Origin: Owenia fusiformis | Lineage: Eukaryota > Annelida > Polychaeta > Sabellida > Oweniidae | Direction: 5' to 3' | Assembly (NCBI GenBank): GCA_903813345.2 | Contig: CAIIXF020000006.1 | Coordinates: 23,197,936-23,261,935, forward strand | Length of the DNA: 64,000 bases | In this document: positions 25,601-37,305 of the stretch, piece by piece | How the letters are laid out: each line of letters opens with the position of its first letter | Position numbering within the stretch: the first letter of the stretch is position 1 | Position numbers and translations under genes: made by a program | Notes under the pieces: generated by a model | Database searches by the model: none | The model's input: only the letters and a program-made list of their open reading frames with translations | Told to the model about the DNA's origin: nothing

Positions 25601-28600
25601 CGGTGTTTGGCATCTGAAACAAATGGCAGGTGGTGTCATTTTGCATGTTAATGCTTTGTTTAAGACATTCTCTTGGTAGCATACCTTAACCTGCATTTTA
25701 ACAGCAGTTTTAAGCAATGTTAATTTCATCATTCATTTCTTACATCATGACTTTGACCATAAACTAGACAATTTTAAAATAAACATACAAAATTAATGAA
25801 ACTACATATGAATTAAAAATTAATTCTGCATTCAAATGCTTTCAGGTTGCCATCCCAGCTCTTGCCTCTACGTATCCAAATAGTGCCATTCAGCCCCCTC
25901 AGCTATGTAGAAGCGTTGAGGAGGCTAAGGTCTATGCCGCAGAGTTCGCCCTCGGCCAACTTGGTGTACCAATGGAAGGTAAGGTTGATTTTACATTTTA
26001 TAGAATTTAGTAGCACAAATCATAGTAATTCTTAATTGTAAGATCCCGTGAGAATTTTTTTTAGCAAAAATGGAGGTTTTGATTACAAGCTTTTTTTATT
26101 TAGATTTTTGGGTCATTTGAGACATGGCAAATCATTGTGTGACAAGATAATCATTTATGTGGTATTGATAAATGAGAAAATTGCACTGTGATAGAAAGGG
26201 GTCTGCTTATTGTATCAAAGTTCATTAAATTGTAGATAATCATGGTAATTAATCAACCCCCTCCCTCCATCAAAATGAAACAGAGCGGAAAAATATTTTA
26301 AAAATTAAAAAAGATTAACATAATATTGATGATTAATCTGCTATTTTGAGTCTTTTTGAACTCAACATTACTTCTCAATCAACTTGATTTGCCATATTTC
26401 AAAGTAATTTTCTTGGATAACATTATATTAATAGATTAAGTACAGTATTTATGAATCAATTATAATGAGATATAATAATGTTGATGCATAAATCTATAAA
26501 TGATATGTAATGTAGCTTGCACTGGTGAATGGTATTTGCTCTTGACTGCTTATTACACCTCTGCCTTCCTATTTCTTGCCTCATTCAAAATCCATGTTTC
26601 ATGTAGTTTATAATGGGGAGTCTATTTTGATAAGTTTTAGTAAGTCTAAGACCCCTGACAGACCCCCAGACGATGAGTTTATTTTCATGATTAAAAAACA
26701 TGAAATCGTGGTGCTTTGTATGAGGCAATTTCTAAGCTTTTAAATTCTATTCTCTCCCAGATTATCGTTTAGCATGTTGAACTGCATTCTTTGGGTATCT
26801 CTTAGTTATTTATTAATCTGTGTTGTCTCTTGGTGATGGAGAGCATGTGTCCGTCCTACCATCTGAACTCTACACCATTTTGGAATGTTTAAAAATGAAT
26901 AAAAACTAAACTGAAGTTCACTAGCTGGTTTACTATCATCAGAGCTCTATATCATTAACATATTTGAAAATATGAACTCAAAAAATATTAGAGGAGTTCA
27001 CTGCCTGATTAAATCACATTTCTGGATTTTTCTGTCATGAACTTCATGTCCATTCATGCTAATAATTCACAATTATTAACAAGATAACTTTAGATTGTGC
27101 AGATATTCAATGATTCTGCAAAAATCTTCAACTCAGACATCTGATTTGGATTTTCACTCAAAAAGTTTTTATAGTGCATTTTTTTACTTATCATATCATC
27201 GCCAATTCAAGATTAACAAAAAATTGATTTCATTTTAAAAATTTCATTAACACATTTTCCTTTTGCTGATAAAGTTTTACGTGCTAAATGATAACCTGAG
27301 TTAATAATGAACCCTATCCTACAGGTAATATAACTGACGTCGCCATTTCCCCCCCACCTGGCCCTGGCGTGATCCCAGCGTCTACTCTTGGTGTTACGTC
27401 ACAATTGACGTCACCCACATCACCTCTAGCCAGTTCGACTCTAGCGAGTTCAATGTACCAAGGTCGGCCATTAGTGCCTGGGCTACCAGGGACAGGGTAC
27501 TCACTCACGAATGCCACTAGGAATGATTTTACCTTTGCCCCCTCACTCCCTGTCTCGAGCTACGTCAACGTTATGGCCCCGGGAAAAATACCGCAAAGTA
27601 AGGAATAGTTTTATATGCTTGATTCTAGAAGCTAAACCTCGCTTTCTATAAGTCACCATCCCTCCCTTTAGATTCTATGTTTTATATATGATTTTATTAC
27701 TTGGACAAAATGGATTGATAAAATTGAGTATTTTTCCCGACACGATTTATAAGTGATTTGATTAAAGTCTGCTTTTAATTCTTTAGTATCAAAGTCAGTA
27801 ATGTGATTACCTGGGGGTGATTAGAAATACATGGAATACAAGGGAATGAGAATTTTATCAAATTCATACTGGATTAATTGAACTCTAAACTTTTCAGTGT
27901 TTTATTAATGTCATAGAATTTTGGTAATTTTTGTTAGAATTTTTGATCATGTGACATCAACAGCAGATAGATGAAACATAGAATCCCTGTAAGGGGTTAA
28001 AATTTTAAAATTCCCTTTCGATATTTTTGCTTATTAGGACGTAAGGGTGACTTTAGAAAGTGTCGATTTAGATGTTTAGATTACATTTATACTTAATTAT
28101 TAAAAATAATTAATAGATGATTCATGAAATGATTGTTAAAACTATATTATGATTGTATTTAATTGTACATATTATTACCTTGTTATTATTTATATGTGCA
28201 GTCTAGTGGACAGTCTCAAGAAATGCTTCAACTTTAAGTGATCCTCCATTGATTTACAAGGCCTAATTGCACAATGTCAAAATTTTCTTGAGTCTGTTCA
28301 CCAAACTGTGGTTAAAACCATATTCTATAAGGACATATAGGTTAAGTGCACACTTTATATTTTAGAATTGAATTTAGCACGACCATAACATTGGATTAAC
28401 CCCATAAGTTAACATGAATTAACCTACCACCCCTCCCTCAAAAAAACATATTAGGTTCCAAAAATGTGAGCAAAAGAACAAATTGAAATATTTCCATGGT
28501 CCATATTTTTCACAAGATTATTGAATGATATCAATTGATGTTTACACAACTTTATGGACTGATTTTTCTCTCATAACACAAACAATATTTGTAGGGGTAG

Positions 28601-31600
28601 AGTATGAGGGGTATTAAATATCTCCCCCTGTATAACTATGCATCAAATTGTCATTAATTAAGAGTCTAATGTAACCTACAAAGGTATTAGGTTTTTAATT
28701 AACATGTGATAACCATTTCTAATTGATTTTACAATTTCTTTCAAAGGTTTCAATACTTGCAAACTGAGATTGTTTAATTTAGGTCAACAAAGTTACAATT
28801 TTAAGTATGGTTTGAAGGGTTTTGTCATACAGCTTCAATTGTATTGTTTTAGCAAGTTTTGCAGTCAAAATAAAGTCATAATAAAAATGAGAATTTTGCA
28901 CTAATTTGAGAGAATAAAGTGTCATCGATTTAAGTTTGCTAACACCTCTCTAAATCAGCAAATATTTTGTGGTTTCTGATGGGGAATATTTGATTGACCA
29001 ATGATACAATACCAATTAGGTGTTGAATGTGGACGATCATCTTGTGATACAAATTTCCAGTTAATCACTCTCACAGATATCCACCATGTAAATAATTAGA
29101 TGTGTCATTCCTTAATAAAATAAATATATTTGTTTGTCTATTTGCAAGTTTGATAATTTGTGAATCTATACGCTGATTATCACTTCAGTATTTACCTATT
29201 TGATGAGCGTTATATATTTCCTGATTACCTGATGTTGATATTAGTCATAAATGATCGTAAAGATACAACATAAAAATTATCAGGTTTATTTTGGGTTGTA
29301 TAGGGTTTTGATTGCTAGATGGAAGCCACAAAAGCTGTTGGGTGTACTTTCCTCATTCTGTCATTCATTTTCACTATTTTCACCTTAATTTTGTTTTGAT
29401 GCCGGATATGAATTACAAACGGTGCAACCGTTTAACAATATCTGTTCGTCTAGTTAGAATAATCAGGTAGATTTGCGTATTTATGAAAGTGTGTAAACAA
29501 ATGCATATACTTTATAGATACTTAAAACCATAGTCCTGAATCACAATAGATCATTTTACAAATAAAGCCTATATATATTTCATCAAATCAAAAGTCAAAT
29601 TCTTGACATCATCAGTACAAAGGCACCAGGCGTAAGGTGACACATAATGTTTGCTTAATATTGCTAAGTGTCATAATCATTGAAAAGTCCAAAGTCCTCA
29701 AGTGTCTAGTGTGAAATCTCAGACTGTAGGTTTGCTGGATACCTGGATCTCCATATACAAGTCATAGTTCCCTCTTACTTTTAGGGAATTTTAAAATTTA
29801 TTGTTTTGATACTGATAAGATAAAAAAAACTTAAATGTTGCTTTTATGGGAACTTAAATATGAAATGAATAGTTTCATGTGTATATGTTTAAAATACATT
29901 GTCCTGCTTTCCTGACTACATTTTCTGATTGTTTATATGCTAAATCGATGAATTATCTCCAATTCTCAGAGTATATAGAGAAAGTGAAGCTTGGGCAAAG
30001 GGTAACTGGTTGAATACCTGACTGATAAAAGAGTTCAAAGTTAACAAAGATGGCTTCTGTTCTGAAGCTTAATATAATATTGTGTCTGTTGGTAGCGAAG
30101 CTCTCTTTTAAGAAGCAAAGTTGAACAAATACAGAGTGCTGTTGGGTAAGGCCATATGATGCATTGTCATTTGTTTAGTATCCACATAAGCAATACTCCT
30201 CCCAATGTCTCCTAAAGGAGAAGCCATTCAGCCTAATTGGCGATGTTCAGTAACATAAATGCTCCCATTATTTTAAATTAATACAATTTCATAACTATTG
30301 TCATCTATTAAGGGCACACTCACAGAATAACTCTTGTTAAGAGATTTCTCTGATGCAGAATGATCTCTAAGATACTTCTAAATTGGGTGGAGTTAATTTT
30401 GGAAGATGCTAATATCTAAGCATTAATGAAATCACACATATTTTGCTCACAAAAACAATTTGGGTAACAGTAAAAAAAATCCTCAATAATGACCTATTTT
30501 ATTAATTTGATGTGCATGATTGTTATATTATAATTTAAAAAAACTATTAAAATGCAAAATGTTGTTAAGTCAAATTTAGAATGACTGCTACAAAAGAAAA
30601 CCGCAAATATGTTATTCCTGTAATTGTGTTAACCTCTGAATTACATACCAGATATCCAGTACCCTGTATCCTAATCATTAAATCACACTACCCTCTAACC
30701 ATTACAAATGATTGTGCAGTTTTAATGCTGATTAGGTTTTAACGATTTTAAAAATAATTTCTTGTTCTTGTTGGAATTTGAATGTGAAATGAATGTTTAC
30801 CGGTTTTAGACAGAACGTGACATTTTGTGTTTTTCCGATAGCATTTTCTGATTAGTTAAAGGCTCGATCAAAGAATTATCGCTAATTTACAGAGTCCGGG
30901 TGAAGTTGAGTTATTGCTTTGGGTATGGGTTATGTTGGTGTGCCTCTCAATGGCCCTCATGTGCTTCTGACATATAAAATGATGGATTTGTGTGCTTTTG
31001 TGCTTGTGCAAACAAAACATAGTCTTACTAACACTTCAGCTAGGATATATGTCAACCTCTAATGTATACCTTTAAACGTAGACCTAAAACAATGCAATGA
31101 ATTATAACAAAGTGAGATCTTTAACATTGCTGTATCAGGCTTAAATCCTTAAAGGGTACATAACATGCATATTCTTCATTATTTCACTGATGTTTTCAAA
31201 ATGCTAATGTGATCTGACTGTCAATTTCTTATAATACCTAATATTTCATTGTGGTATATCTAATGAGGTATTTCATAGTGGTATATCAATAAGGTATTTC
31301 ATAGTGGTATATCAGCTGTCTGCATGTTACACTTTCCTCCATAGGCTTGGCAGCTAGAAGTTCCCTTTCTATACCATGGGTTAAAGATTGTTTGTGTTTG
31401 GTGATTTTTACAAATTCATCACATTTCTTATTCTTAGCTCACATGGTGAGCTTTTGCAATCATTCATCTATTCGTGGACATGTGACTTTCGTGATCTGTT
31501 GGAACAAAGTTGTGATTCAAACGTAAAAACGTGTATAATGTTGACTTTTTGTTGCCGAACATATGGAGGGGGGTGTATAATTCTAACCAACACGCTAATA

Positions 31601-31840
31601 TGCTAACCAACAATCTAACACTTTCTTTCTCTTTGCTTTATTTATAGCAGTGCCATTCTTTATGTAGACATGACGTCCCCTGTAGCAGAGTCCCAACCAG
31701 CGCAGTATCTATACAGTGACTGTATGTTGTCTCCATCACTCGGTAACGAGATGTCCCCAAGTTACTATGGTTACCTGGCATCACCGAGTGTCAACACAGC
31801 TCTGGCGTTTAACTTCAGTCATTTAGTGACCACACATTGA
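10628..31840 (+). CDS. A1CF: A1CF/RBM46/RBM47-family RNA-binding protein (9 exons)
   Basis: Exons with matching phases: 10628-11323, 16949-17129, 19040-19146, 19439-19524, 20714-20852, 25383-25490, 25846-25978, 27325-27597 and 31648-31840 (terminal). The N-terminal [20 protein letters not shown] block is the family signature. RRM1 (about residues 59-136: [14 protein letters not shown]) and RRM2 (139-219: [16 protein letters not shown]) sit in exon 1; RRM3 (about 234-300: ILYVRNL, DYAFVHF) is in exon 2. Exon 5 encodes an RG-rich linker ([18 protein letters not shown]). Exons 6-7 encode the DND1/A1CF-type dsRBD ([24 protein letters not shown]). Known members bind AU-rich mRNA in nucleus and cytoplasm, acting in C-to-U editing (A1CF), splicing or germline mRNA control (RBM46). 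The C-terminus is ambiguous: from donor 27597 the last exon stops after six residues (VPFFM*), whereas an internal donor after 27496 keeps a 63-codon last exon open to TGA at 31838. Predicted lengths are about 580 or 604 aa. The dsRBD looks closest to A1CF; a single pre-duplication co-orthologue is likely. Confidence 0.9.
12117..14089. mobile_element. 2 kb TIR element in A1CF-like intron 1, with a nested MITE
   Basis: The left arm (12117-12186: CACGCCTAACCATCGACAA..., then GTCACGTGACCGTGACAAAA, TACACTTTTGATGTAC) recurs inverted at 14017-14089 with about 90% identity by eye. Between them lies AT-rich noncoding sequence plus a separate complete MITE at 12860-13362. No transposase reading frame was found, so this is a non-autonomous element. 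Confidence 0.7.
12860..13362. mobile_element. MITE, mariner-like, nested in a larger element
   Basis: The left end TAGGGTGTCCCGAAAGTATA followed by CCAATGTCTCCATAGTATGT is mirrored at the right end (ACATACTATGGAGAC ... CATACTTTGGGACACTGTATA). Arms extend about 65 bp, with an internal TGTGTCATATATCATTTT match. The 75-codon open stretch at 12979-13203 has no recognisable domain. Confidence 0.8.
14408..14599. mobile_element. Foldback MITE, CCCCATAAATGTGG arms
   Basis: Arms of about 70 bp (left CCCCATAAATGTGGGG..., CCCCCACAACTACTTGTG, AACTTGGGGTTGTAAAAT) are repeated inverted at 14540-14599. The loop is about 60 bp. Noncoding. Confidence 0.75.
14937..15530. mobile_element. Long foldback element with hairpin ends
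   Basis: Two inverted arms (about 14976-15192 and 15270-15482) include an inner core of about 120 bp, running from AAATCGAATTAAGTCGATCC to GATCAAGACTTGTAA, that differs at only one base between arms by eye. Outside the arms, each end carries its own small hairpin: GAGAGCCAT...ATGGCTCTC on the left and GAAAGCTATT...AATAGCTTTC on the right. No coding capacity. It is in intron 1 of the A1CF-like gene, so its transcript would fold into a long duplex. Confidence 0.75.
15971..16150. mobile_element. Truncated relative of the 12860-13362 MITE
   Basis: It begins ACAGAGTGTCTCGAAAGTAT and shares CATACCAATGTCTCCA, GTGTGTCATATAT and GTTGATTTGCCAAGTATCATGG with that element. A matching right terminus was not found, so it is a partial or diverged copy. 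Confidence 0.55.
16698..16795. mobile_element. MITE of the TAGTCTTGC(A/T)TCAAG family, copy 1
   Basis: The left end TAGTCTTGCTTCAAG is exactly complementary to the right end CTTGAAGCAAGACTA. The interior is about 70 bp with a C-run. Related copies lie at 17668-17767, 42564-42680 and 61338-61551. Confidence 0.7.
17668..17767. mobile_element. MITE of the TAGTCTTGC(A/T)TCAAG family, copy 2
   Basis: The left end TATAGCCTTGCAGCGAACCCCTG mirrors the right end CAGGGGCTTGATGCAAGACTATA with a few mismatches. It lies in intron 2 of the A1CF-like gene. Confidence 0.65.
19561..20010. mobile_element. TIR element (TTGCAA...GATGCGAGTAG) in intron 4
   Basis: Left TTGCAATAACGCAGATGCGAGTAG is inverted at the right as CTACTCGCATCTAGTCTATT GTTGCAA. 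The element is about 450 bp, noncoding, inserted 37 bp after the donor of exon 4 of the A1CF-like gene. Confidence 0.65.
20040..20160 (+). repeat. Dispersed GTGACATATTG repeat, copy A
   Basis: Starts GTGACATATTGTTATAGT, has a middle with AGCAAATGGCAAGTGGTGACA, and ends TTTTGCATGTTAATGCCTTG. Other copies are at 25557, 37306 (expanded), 54297 and 61094 (inverted). Confidence 0.75.
20980..20991 (+). CDS. Possible alternative terminal exon of the A1CF-like gene
   Basis: A good acceptor (TTATTTTTCGCAG) 127 bp after exon 5 opens GTG TTC AGC TAG, in phase with exon 5, giving a product that ends after the RG-rich linker and lacks the dsRBD. Whether it is used cannot be told from sequence. Confidence 0.25.
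   Translation: MFS
20992..25382. other. Intron 5 of the A1CF-like gene
   Basis: AT-rich intron with no supported exon. At about 23385-23430 there is a weak tRNA-Ser-like D/anticodon fragment (GGGGTTAAGCGCCCTAGACT then CGAAG) without a B box. Sequences at about 21820-21880 and 21920-21990 share GGCTTAGGAACTAACAATAG and form a degenerate local duplication. Confidence 0.5.
25557..25661 (+). repeat. Dispersed GTGACATATTG repeat, copy B
   Basis: GTGGTGACATATTGTTTTAG at the start, AACAAATGGCAGGTGGTG in the middle, TTTTGCATGTTAATGCTTTG at the end. It lies between exons 6 and 7 of the A1CF-like gene. Confidence 0.75.
27598..31647. other. Last intron of the A1CF-like gene
   Basis: No exon is supported. 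A small tandem repeat of about 27 bp (GGTATTTCATAGTGGTATAT, roughly three copies) lies at 31243-31316. Read-through of donor 27597 meets TAG at 27606, which would be a third possible C-terminus. Confidence 0.5.
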
Positions 31841-34260
31841 TATATGATCGCTGCATAGACCGCTCATGATAGGGACTCGTAATACTAATATAAGACAAGA
31901 ATATAACTATTGTACAATATTTATTATGGTGCATGTGACGGTCGAGAACCGAAAGTGTTTCAGTATTTCTCTAAGCTGTATGTTATTTAACATATGCAAG
32001 CCAAGCTTGTTAGGTATAGCACAATTTCAAAATTGTGTCAGATATTTTATTTAACAAAACATACAACGCAACTTTGTGACATTATTTTAAAAGTTTACGT
32101 AGAGTTTTTTAGAGTATATTTATACACGGTTTTAAGTTTTTAGGGTAGTTTTTTATTTCACCATATCATGTTTTTAAAAATTTAATCTGTAAATGCGTTT
32201 ATTAATTTCCGAGAAAATTATCTTAAATTTTGGTTCAGTGAATTGATGGAAATACATGTATATACCACACATTTAATTGTATATATTGCACGTGACATAC
32301 ATCACAAATTAGGTGGCGGGAATTAAATACGATATAACCAATCCAGAAATATAGCAATTTTTGAAGATGTCAATTATGGCATTTATTGACGGGAAACTAT
32401 TGCAATTTCACTTAACTAGGTCAAATGAAGAATTTGATGTTTTATGTGACTTTTTCGTGACTAATATAGAACAGAATGTGTAACAATTAACAGTGAGCGT
32501 CCTCTAGTCAGAAATTGGATAACTTGCTGTGAGAAACTTGAGAAATATGCTTGCGTAAAATACAACAATGCAACAATCTTAGGTTGGAAAGATGTAAATT
32601 ATATCACTAGTTCTACATCTTTGCAATATACCCTGTATTGCGTTATCCTATGTTATCAAGGAAAGAAGGCACATTTGGCCAGACTAAAGATATTTTAATG
32701 AAAACTTAATGACCATTGTAGAATGCAAGTTAGTTGATAATTGCTGTATTTTATGCATAGATAAAGCATTTATTTGTTACTCAAGTGGAGCCAATAACAA
32801 GGAATATGAGAAAATATGACTTGTACATTTTTATTTTAAGTTAATGTAGAATACGTGTAGACATTTATTTAGTGACATATATAGGGTGTTGATCAAGATG
32901 GAGCTGAAGTGGCCCTTTCAGAATATGATATCTTACATTTAAATTCACTCTTTCACATGGTTTTTGAAATGGTTATTAGTTTTTACACTTGAGACTGAAG
33001 TTTGTGGGTGAAACCAGGGGATATGGTGGAATGGGGTATTGAGAGGGCATCATTCCATATGGAGGGGAATTTACTTGGCAATTCTTTTAGGTCATAAGAT
33101 CCTTTACAAAAAAATCCATCTTAACTTTCAAGGTCTCATCTTGTATGTAATTTGAGTTAACAAACTCAATGTTATACAATAAGAAAATGTTTGTTGAAGT
33201 GTCAAGATTCCATACAACATATCCTTACATTAAGGTGCCCATTAAAATGTAAAGGTAGCTTGTAAGAAAAAGCCAAAGGTTAAATTCAGATAAACACTGT
33301 GTCCTCTTAACTCATAGTCCGACCTGCCTATTGTATGCAAATCAGGCCTGACTTTACCAGTGTAGATTTCAAATATACCTGTAATCTAGCTTGATTAAAT
33401 GTGACAAAGTTCAAAGGTTTCTGATACCTCAAGATTGCCTAGTAATTAACCCTTTCAATCCTTTGGTTTAACATTTGATTCCTAATGCTGATTCACTGTT
33501 AACCCTATAATCCCCTGTGAAATTCAAGAGGTGAAATAGCTATTTCTAAAAGGGCCATCTATACTCTATTGGTATTCAAATATGTATGTATTTTTGCATT
33601 CTGTAGTATTTTAAAGAGTGATGCGGGTAAATGATACGATTGTCTCGATTTTTTGAACAACGTTGCAATTTTATCAATCACTCAGCATCGGTTTTATCTG
33701 AGCATTTTAGTGTACATTGAACATAAAGGTCTGTGTAATAAGGTGTTATGATTTAAACATGATGATGACCCTTAACACATATTGAATAACTGGTGATATT
33801 GGTTTGATGATATGATATCAGTGATTGATACACAATCGGGTGATTTTGAAATATCACCTAGCAAAGATGACGGGATGAGATAACATAATATAACAAATTC
33901 AAAAATAGATAAAAATTGTGGGAATAGGAAAATAACAATTGGATTGAATATTTGAAAAATCATTGTTTTGCGTTTGAACACCAGGGTATTTTATACATAT
34001 ACATTCTTGCCTTGTAGAACAAAAGAGTATTTTTATATTTTTGAACGTTTTCGTTATTTGTTATCTCATGAGCACGCATGTAGCGTGTGTATGTTTGTCT
34101 TGGATATTGTATAATAAGAGATGGAAAGATCTTGTTGTTGAGCCAGACAGATTGAGTGTACACAATATTTCTCGAGCCATTTTATGAATCCTAAAAACAC
34201 TAAATAGATTTTACCAAATACAAAAATGTACATTGCATGTACACAATAATGTTAAATAAA
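31841..34260 (+). other. Probable 3' UTR of the A1CF-like gene
   Basis: Long AT-rich sequence after the stop with no competing gene. AATAAA at 34255-34260 is one candidate polyadenylation signal. The true end is unknown. Confidence 0.35.
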
Positions 34261-37200
34261 TACAAGGAGCCATAGGATGGTTTTGAAGAAAAATGTGCTA
34301 TTTTAACTTTTCATCTATTTTAGTCTGTAATGTTTAAGGAGAAGAGGTACTGGTAGAATTTTAATTTAAAGAAATTATGCATGATTTTAAATTTCTTGTT
34401 TTTTGGCGAATGAATTACCGTCCAATGTCCGACAATCGATAGAAAGTGCCTGTCTCAACAGATGTCAGGCAAGAGTAGTGGATCAACTTAAATGTTGATT
34501 GAATACTCTTACCTGTGTATTTGTGGTATTTTGATAGTCCCTCATGGTGCCAAAGTGAATATATTATATAGTATATATATCTGATACCAAAGTGTGTCCA
34601 TGGTGCAAGTATGTAGCAGTCATTCCAAGTTGTATATTTGACTGTTCATTTTATGTAAATATTATTTGGAATATGTTCCAATAGTTTAATAGTAGAGACA
34701 TTCACATTAGAGACTTTTGTACATTCATTTCAACTTAAGTTTTCTGTCACGTTAGTCATTTAAGTTTACTTAAAGCTGCTTTCACTTGTGGCAATTTCAC
34801 AATTTCAACTTCAACATTTGGTCACTTCAGTGTTATCTTCAATGGAAAATGTGAAATTGTACCAAGCGGTATACAAGATAGTTGCACTCTTGCCAATATA
34901 TATGAAGGCATTCTATATTTAAAGAGCCTCTGTGTTCCTAATGCATTATTCTTTGTTTTGATCATTTATGCAAATTGAACGTTTGATTCCTATTACATTC
35001 CAAAAACACATTCCAAAAGTGTTCCAATACACATTCCCTTTATAAACAGAGTAACATATGCTTGGAATTCTTTTGTTTTTATGAGTTTCATATTTTCAAA
35101 GATGTAATGTATTAGGGACACTTCGCACTGCTCATTGTAGATGGAGCAAAATTCTGCTTAAATTGCTAAAAAATTCCGACCCAAATTTAAAACTATAAAA
35201 ATGGGAACTGAAAAAGCGGTCCCAATTTTGTACTTTTAATTATGGATCTGTAAATTGTAGATAATTACTGTATGATTAACTTATAGAAAAATAGATGTAT
35301 ATATGAGATATGTCACTTCTAAATGACATAAAGTTGAGTATTTATATTGATGTTAACTTATTAAAAAACAGAGTTTATATTTATTGCACCTAAAGAGAAC
35401 GTTCATGAACTTCGACGAGTTAGTTTGAAAAAGATGGTTGTCTTCCGAACTTTCAGAATTTGTAAGAAAGAATGCTGCTTTAATAATATTAAAACTGAGT
35501 TATTGTCTGGTGTAAAACTTATGCTTTTGTTTAGGAGTGACATTCAATTTTGATTTGTTTGTGCAATTGTAAATAATCCAGCATGATAATCAATTTATTA
35601 TAATCATATAATCATTTACTATTAGCCAAATGTATATCTACTTAAATGCGGCAAGTCAACTTAATGTTTCCTTTATTTGAAAATATGGACCTCTAAGTTA
35701 GTTACAGGTTTTCATTCAGGTTTCAGCGAATCTGAAGCAATGCCATGTGAAAGAAGGGGTGTTAATATAGGTTGGAAAACTGAATCTAATCCTTTATATG
35801 GTAAATGTAAATTGCAAACGATGTCTGACTCTACTGACAACGTCTTGTGTTTTATATTAGGCCAATAGAATGAGAGTACCAACATTTCTATGAGCATAGC
35901 TTCAGATTCATTAATATTACATTTAAAGTTGTAAAATATGCAATTGGTGGACAAAATGTTTACACAGTGATTGACCCTTTATCAAGTTCTAAGACATTTA
36001 TCTGTTTTGTCAGTTAAAGATAAAATTGTAGAATTTGAACTCTGCTTTCGTTTTAAAATCATTATTCAAACAGATCCCATTGTTTTTTAAACAGAGTGGA
36101 CTACATGGCAGCTAGTATAGTGAACTTTGCTACCCTTTCAAGATATTAAACTAACTGGTGATCTTGTATGTAAACACTCATTGTGCAAACATTGTGTCAA
36201 GTTGTCAGTCAAAATGCCTTTTTCATAAACAGGCAGCCATTAAGCCAAAGTGGCCACATTGAGGAAAAACAGTTTATGTTCACGTAGATGCTAGAGAATG
36301 TACAATTCATTTTTGTTTTCTTTATTACTGATATTTTTTTCAGTTTACAGACACAGTCTTGTAATGTAACATGAACCCACTCAGGTATTTGTATGTTTTT
36401 TACCAAATATGGTTGTTGTTGTTAAGGTTGAGTGAAAAGAACCAATCACCATGCTTGTAACAATTGATGAAATCTAGCATGTGCAATAGAACCTGATTGG
36501 TTGATTAGAATATGATTGGCATAAAAAATCAGTGCTTGTTTGTAAGGCTGATGATGATTGGTCGATATATGATCAAACATGATTGGTCAAATCATGATGT
36601 AGTAGCGCAGCGAGAACAAATCAGCAATCATGCCCTCTTATGGGAAAATTAGGGACCATTTTTGGACCCTTATGATTGGACTACAAGCTATCAGGTGACC
36701 ACTGGATATTAGACATTCTCAACCCTGTGAATGATAAACAAATTCTAGATTTCTGTTCATTTCATTGCTATGTTAACTTGATTCAATCACAGCAGTTTTA
36801 GAGCAATTGGATACGTCAGATTTTTTGTTAAAATCTGACCCGGGGCAAAGTTTAAAGATTTATATGCTTGTCTGAGCCTTTTAAAAATCTAGTTGATATC
36901 TTCGAGTTTAGGATGACAATGTCTAATATTCCTTGGCCTCATTAGAAAGCATACAAATTCCTTTAAAACCTACTTGAAGTAATATAAAACAAATATATTT
37001 ATAAATTGAATTCATTTGTTTTGTTCTTACATAAAATTCAAAAGATATTAATACAGAGATGGAGTACAATACAATGAACATAACAGTCTTCATATTTAGA
37101 TGAAAGTCTTCAAATTACACATCAATCCCCCTTCATTTGTGCAAAATTCAGATTTTCATCAAGTTTTACACCAAATAACCGACCCTATTTAGGAGTTCTT

Positions 37201-37305
37201 GTTTTCTTGTTTCTTTTATGATTAAAGCAGATGTCTGATGAAAAATTCATATTGATATCATTTCATCAATCTATGAATTCAAAACTGCTATTGTTCCATC
37301 ATATT
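34261..37305. other. Intergenic, no gene seen
   Basis: AT-rich spacer. At 36430-36600 the word ATTGG/CCAAT recurs several times, possibly by chance. No exon or RNA gene is supported. Confidence 0.45.

Noticed and set aside
36430-36600. Cluster of ATTGG/CCAAT words
   Set aside because: AT-rich background makes repeats of this pentamer unsurprising; no adjacent gene start.
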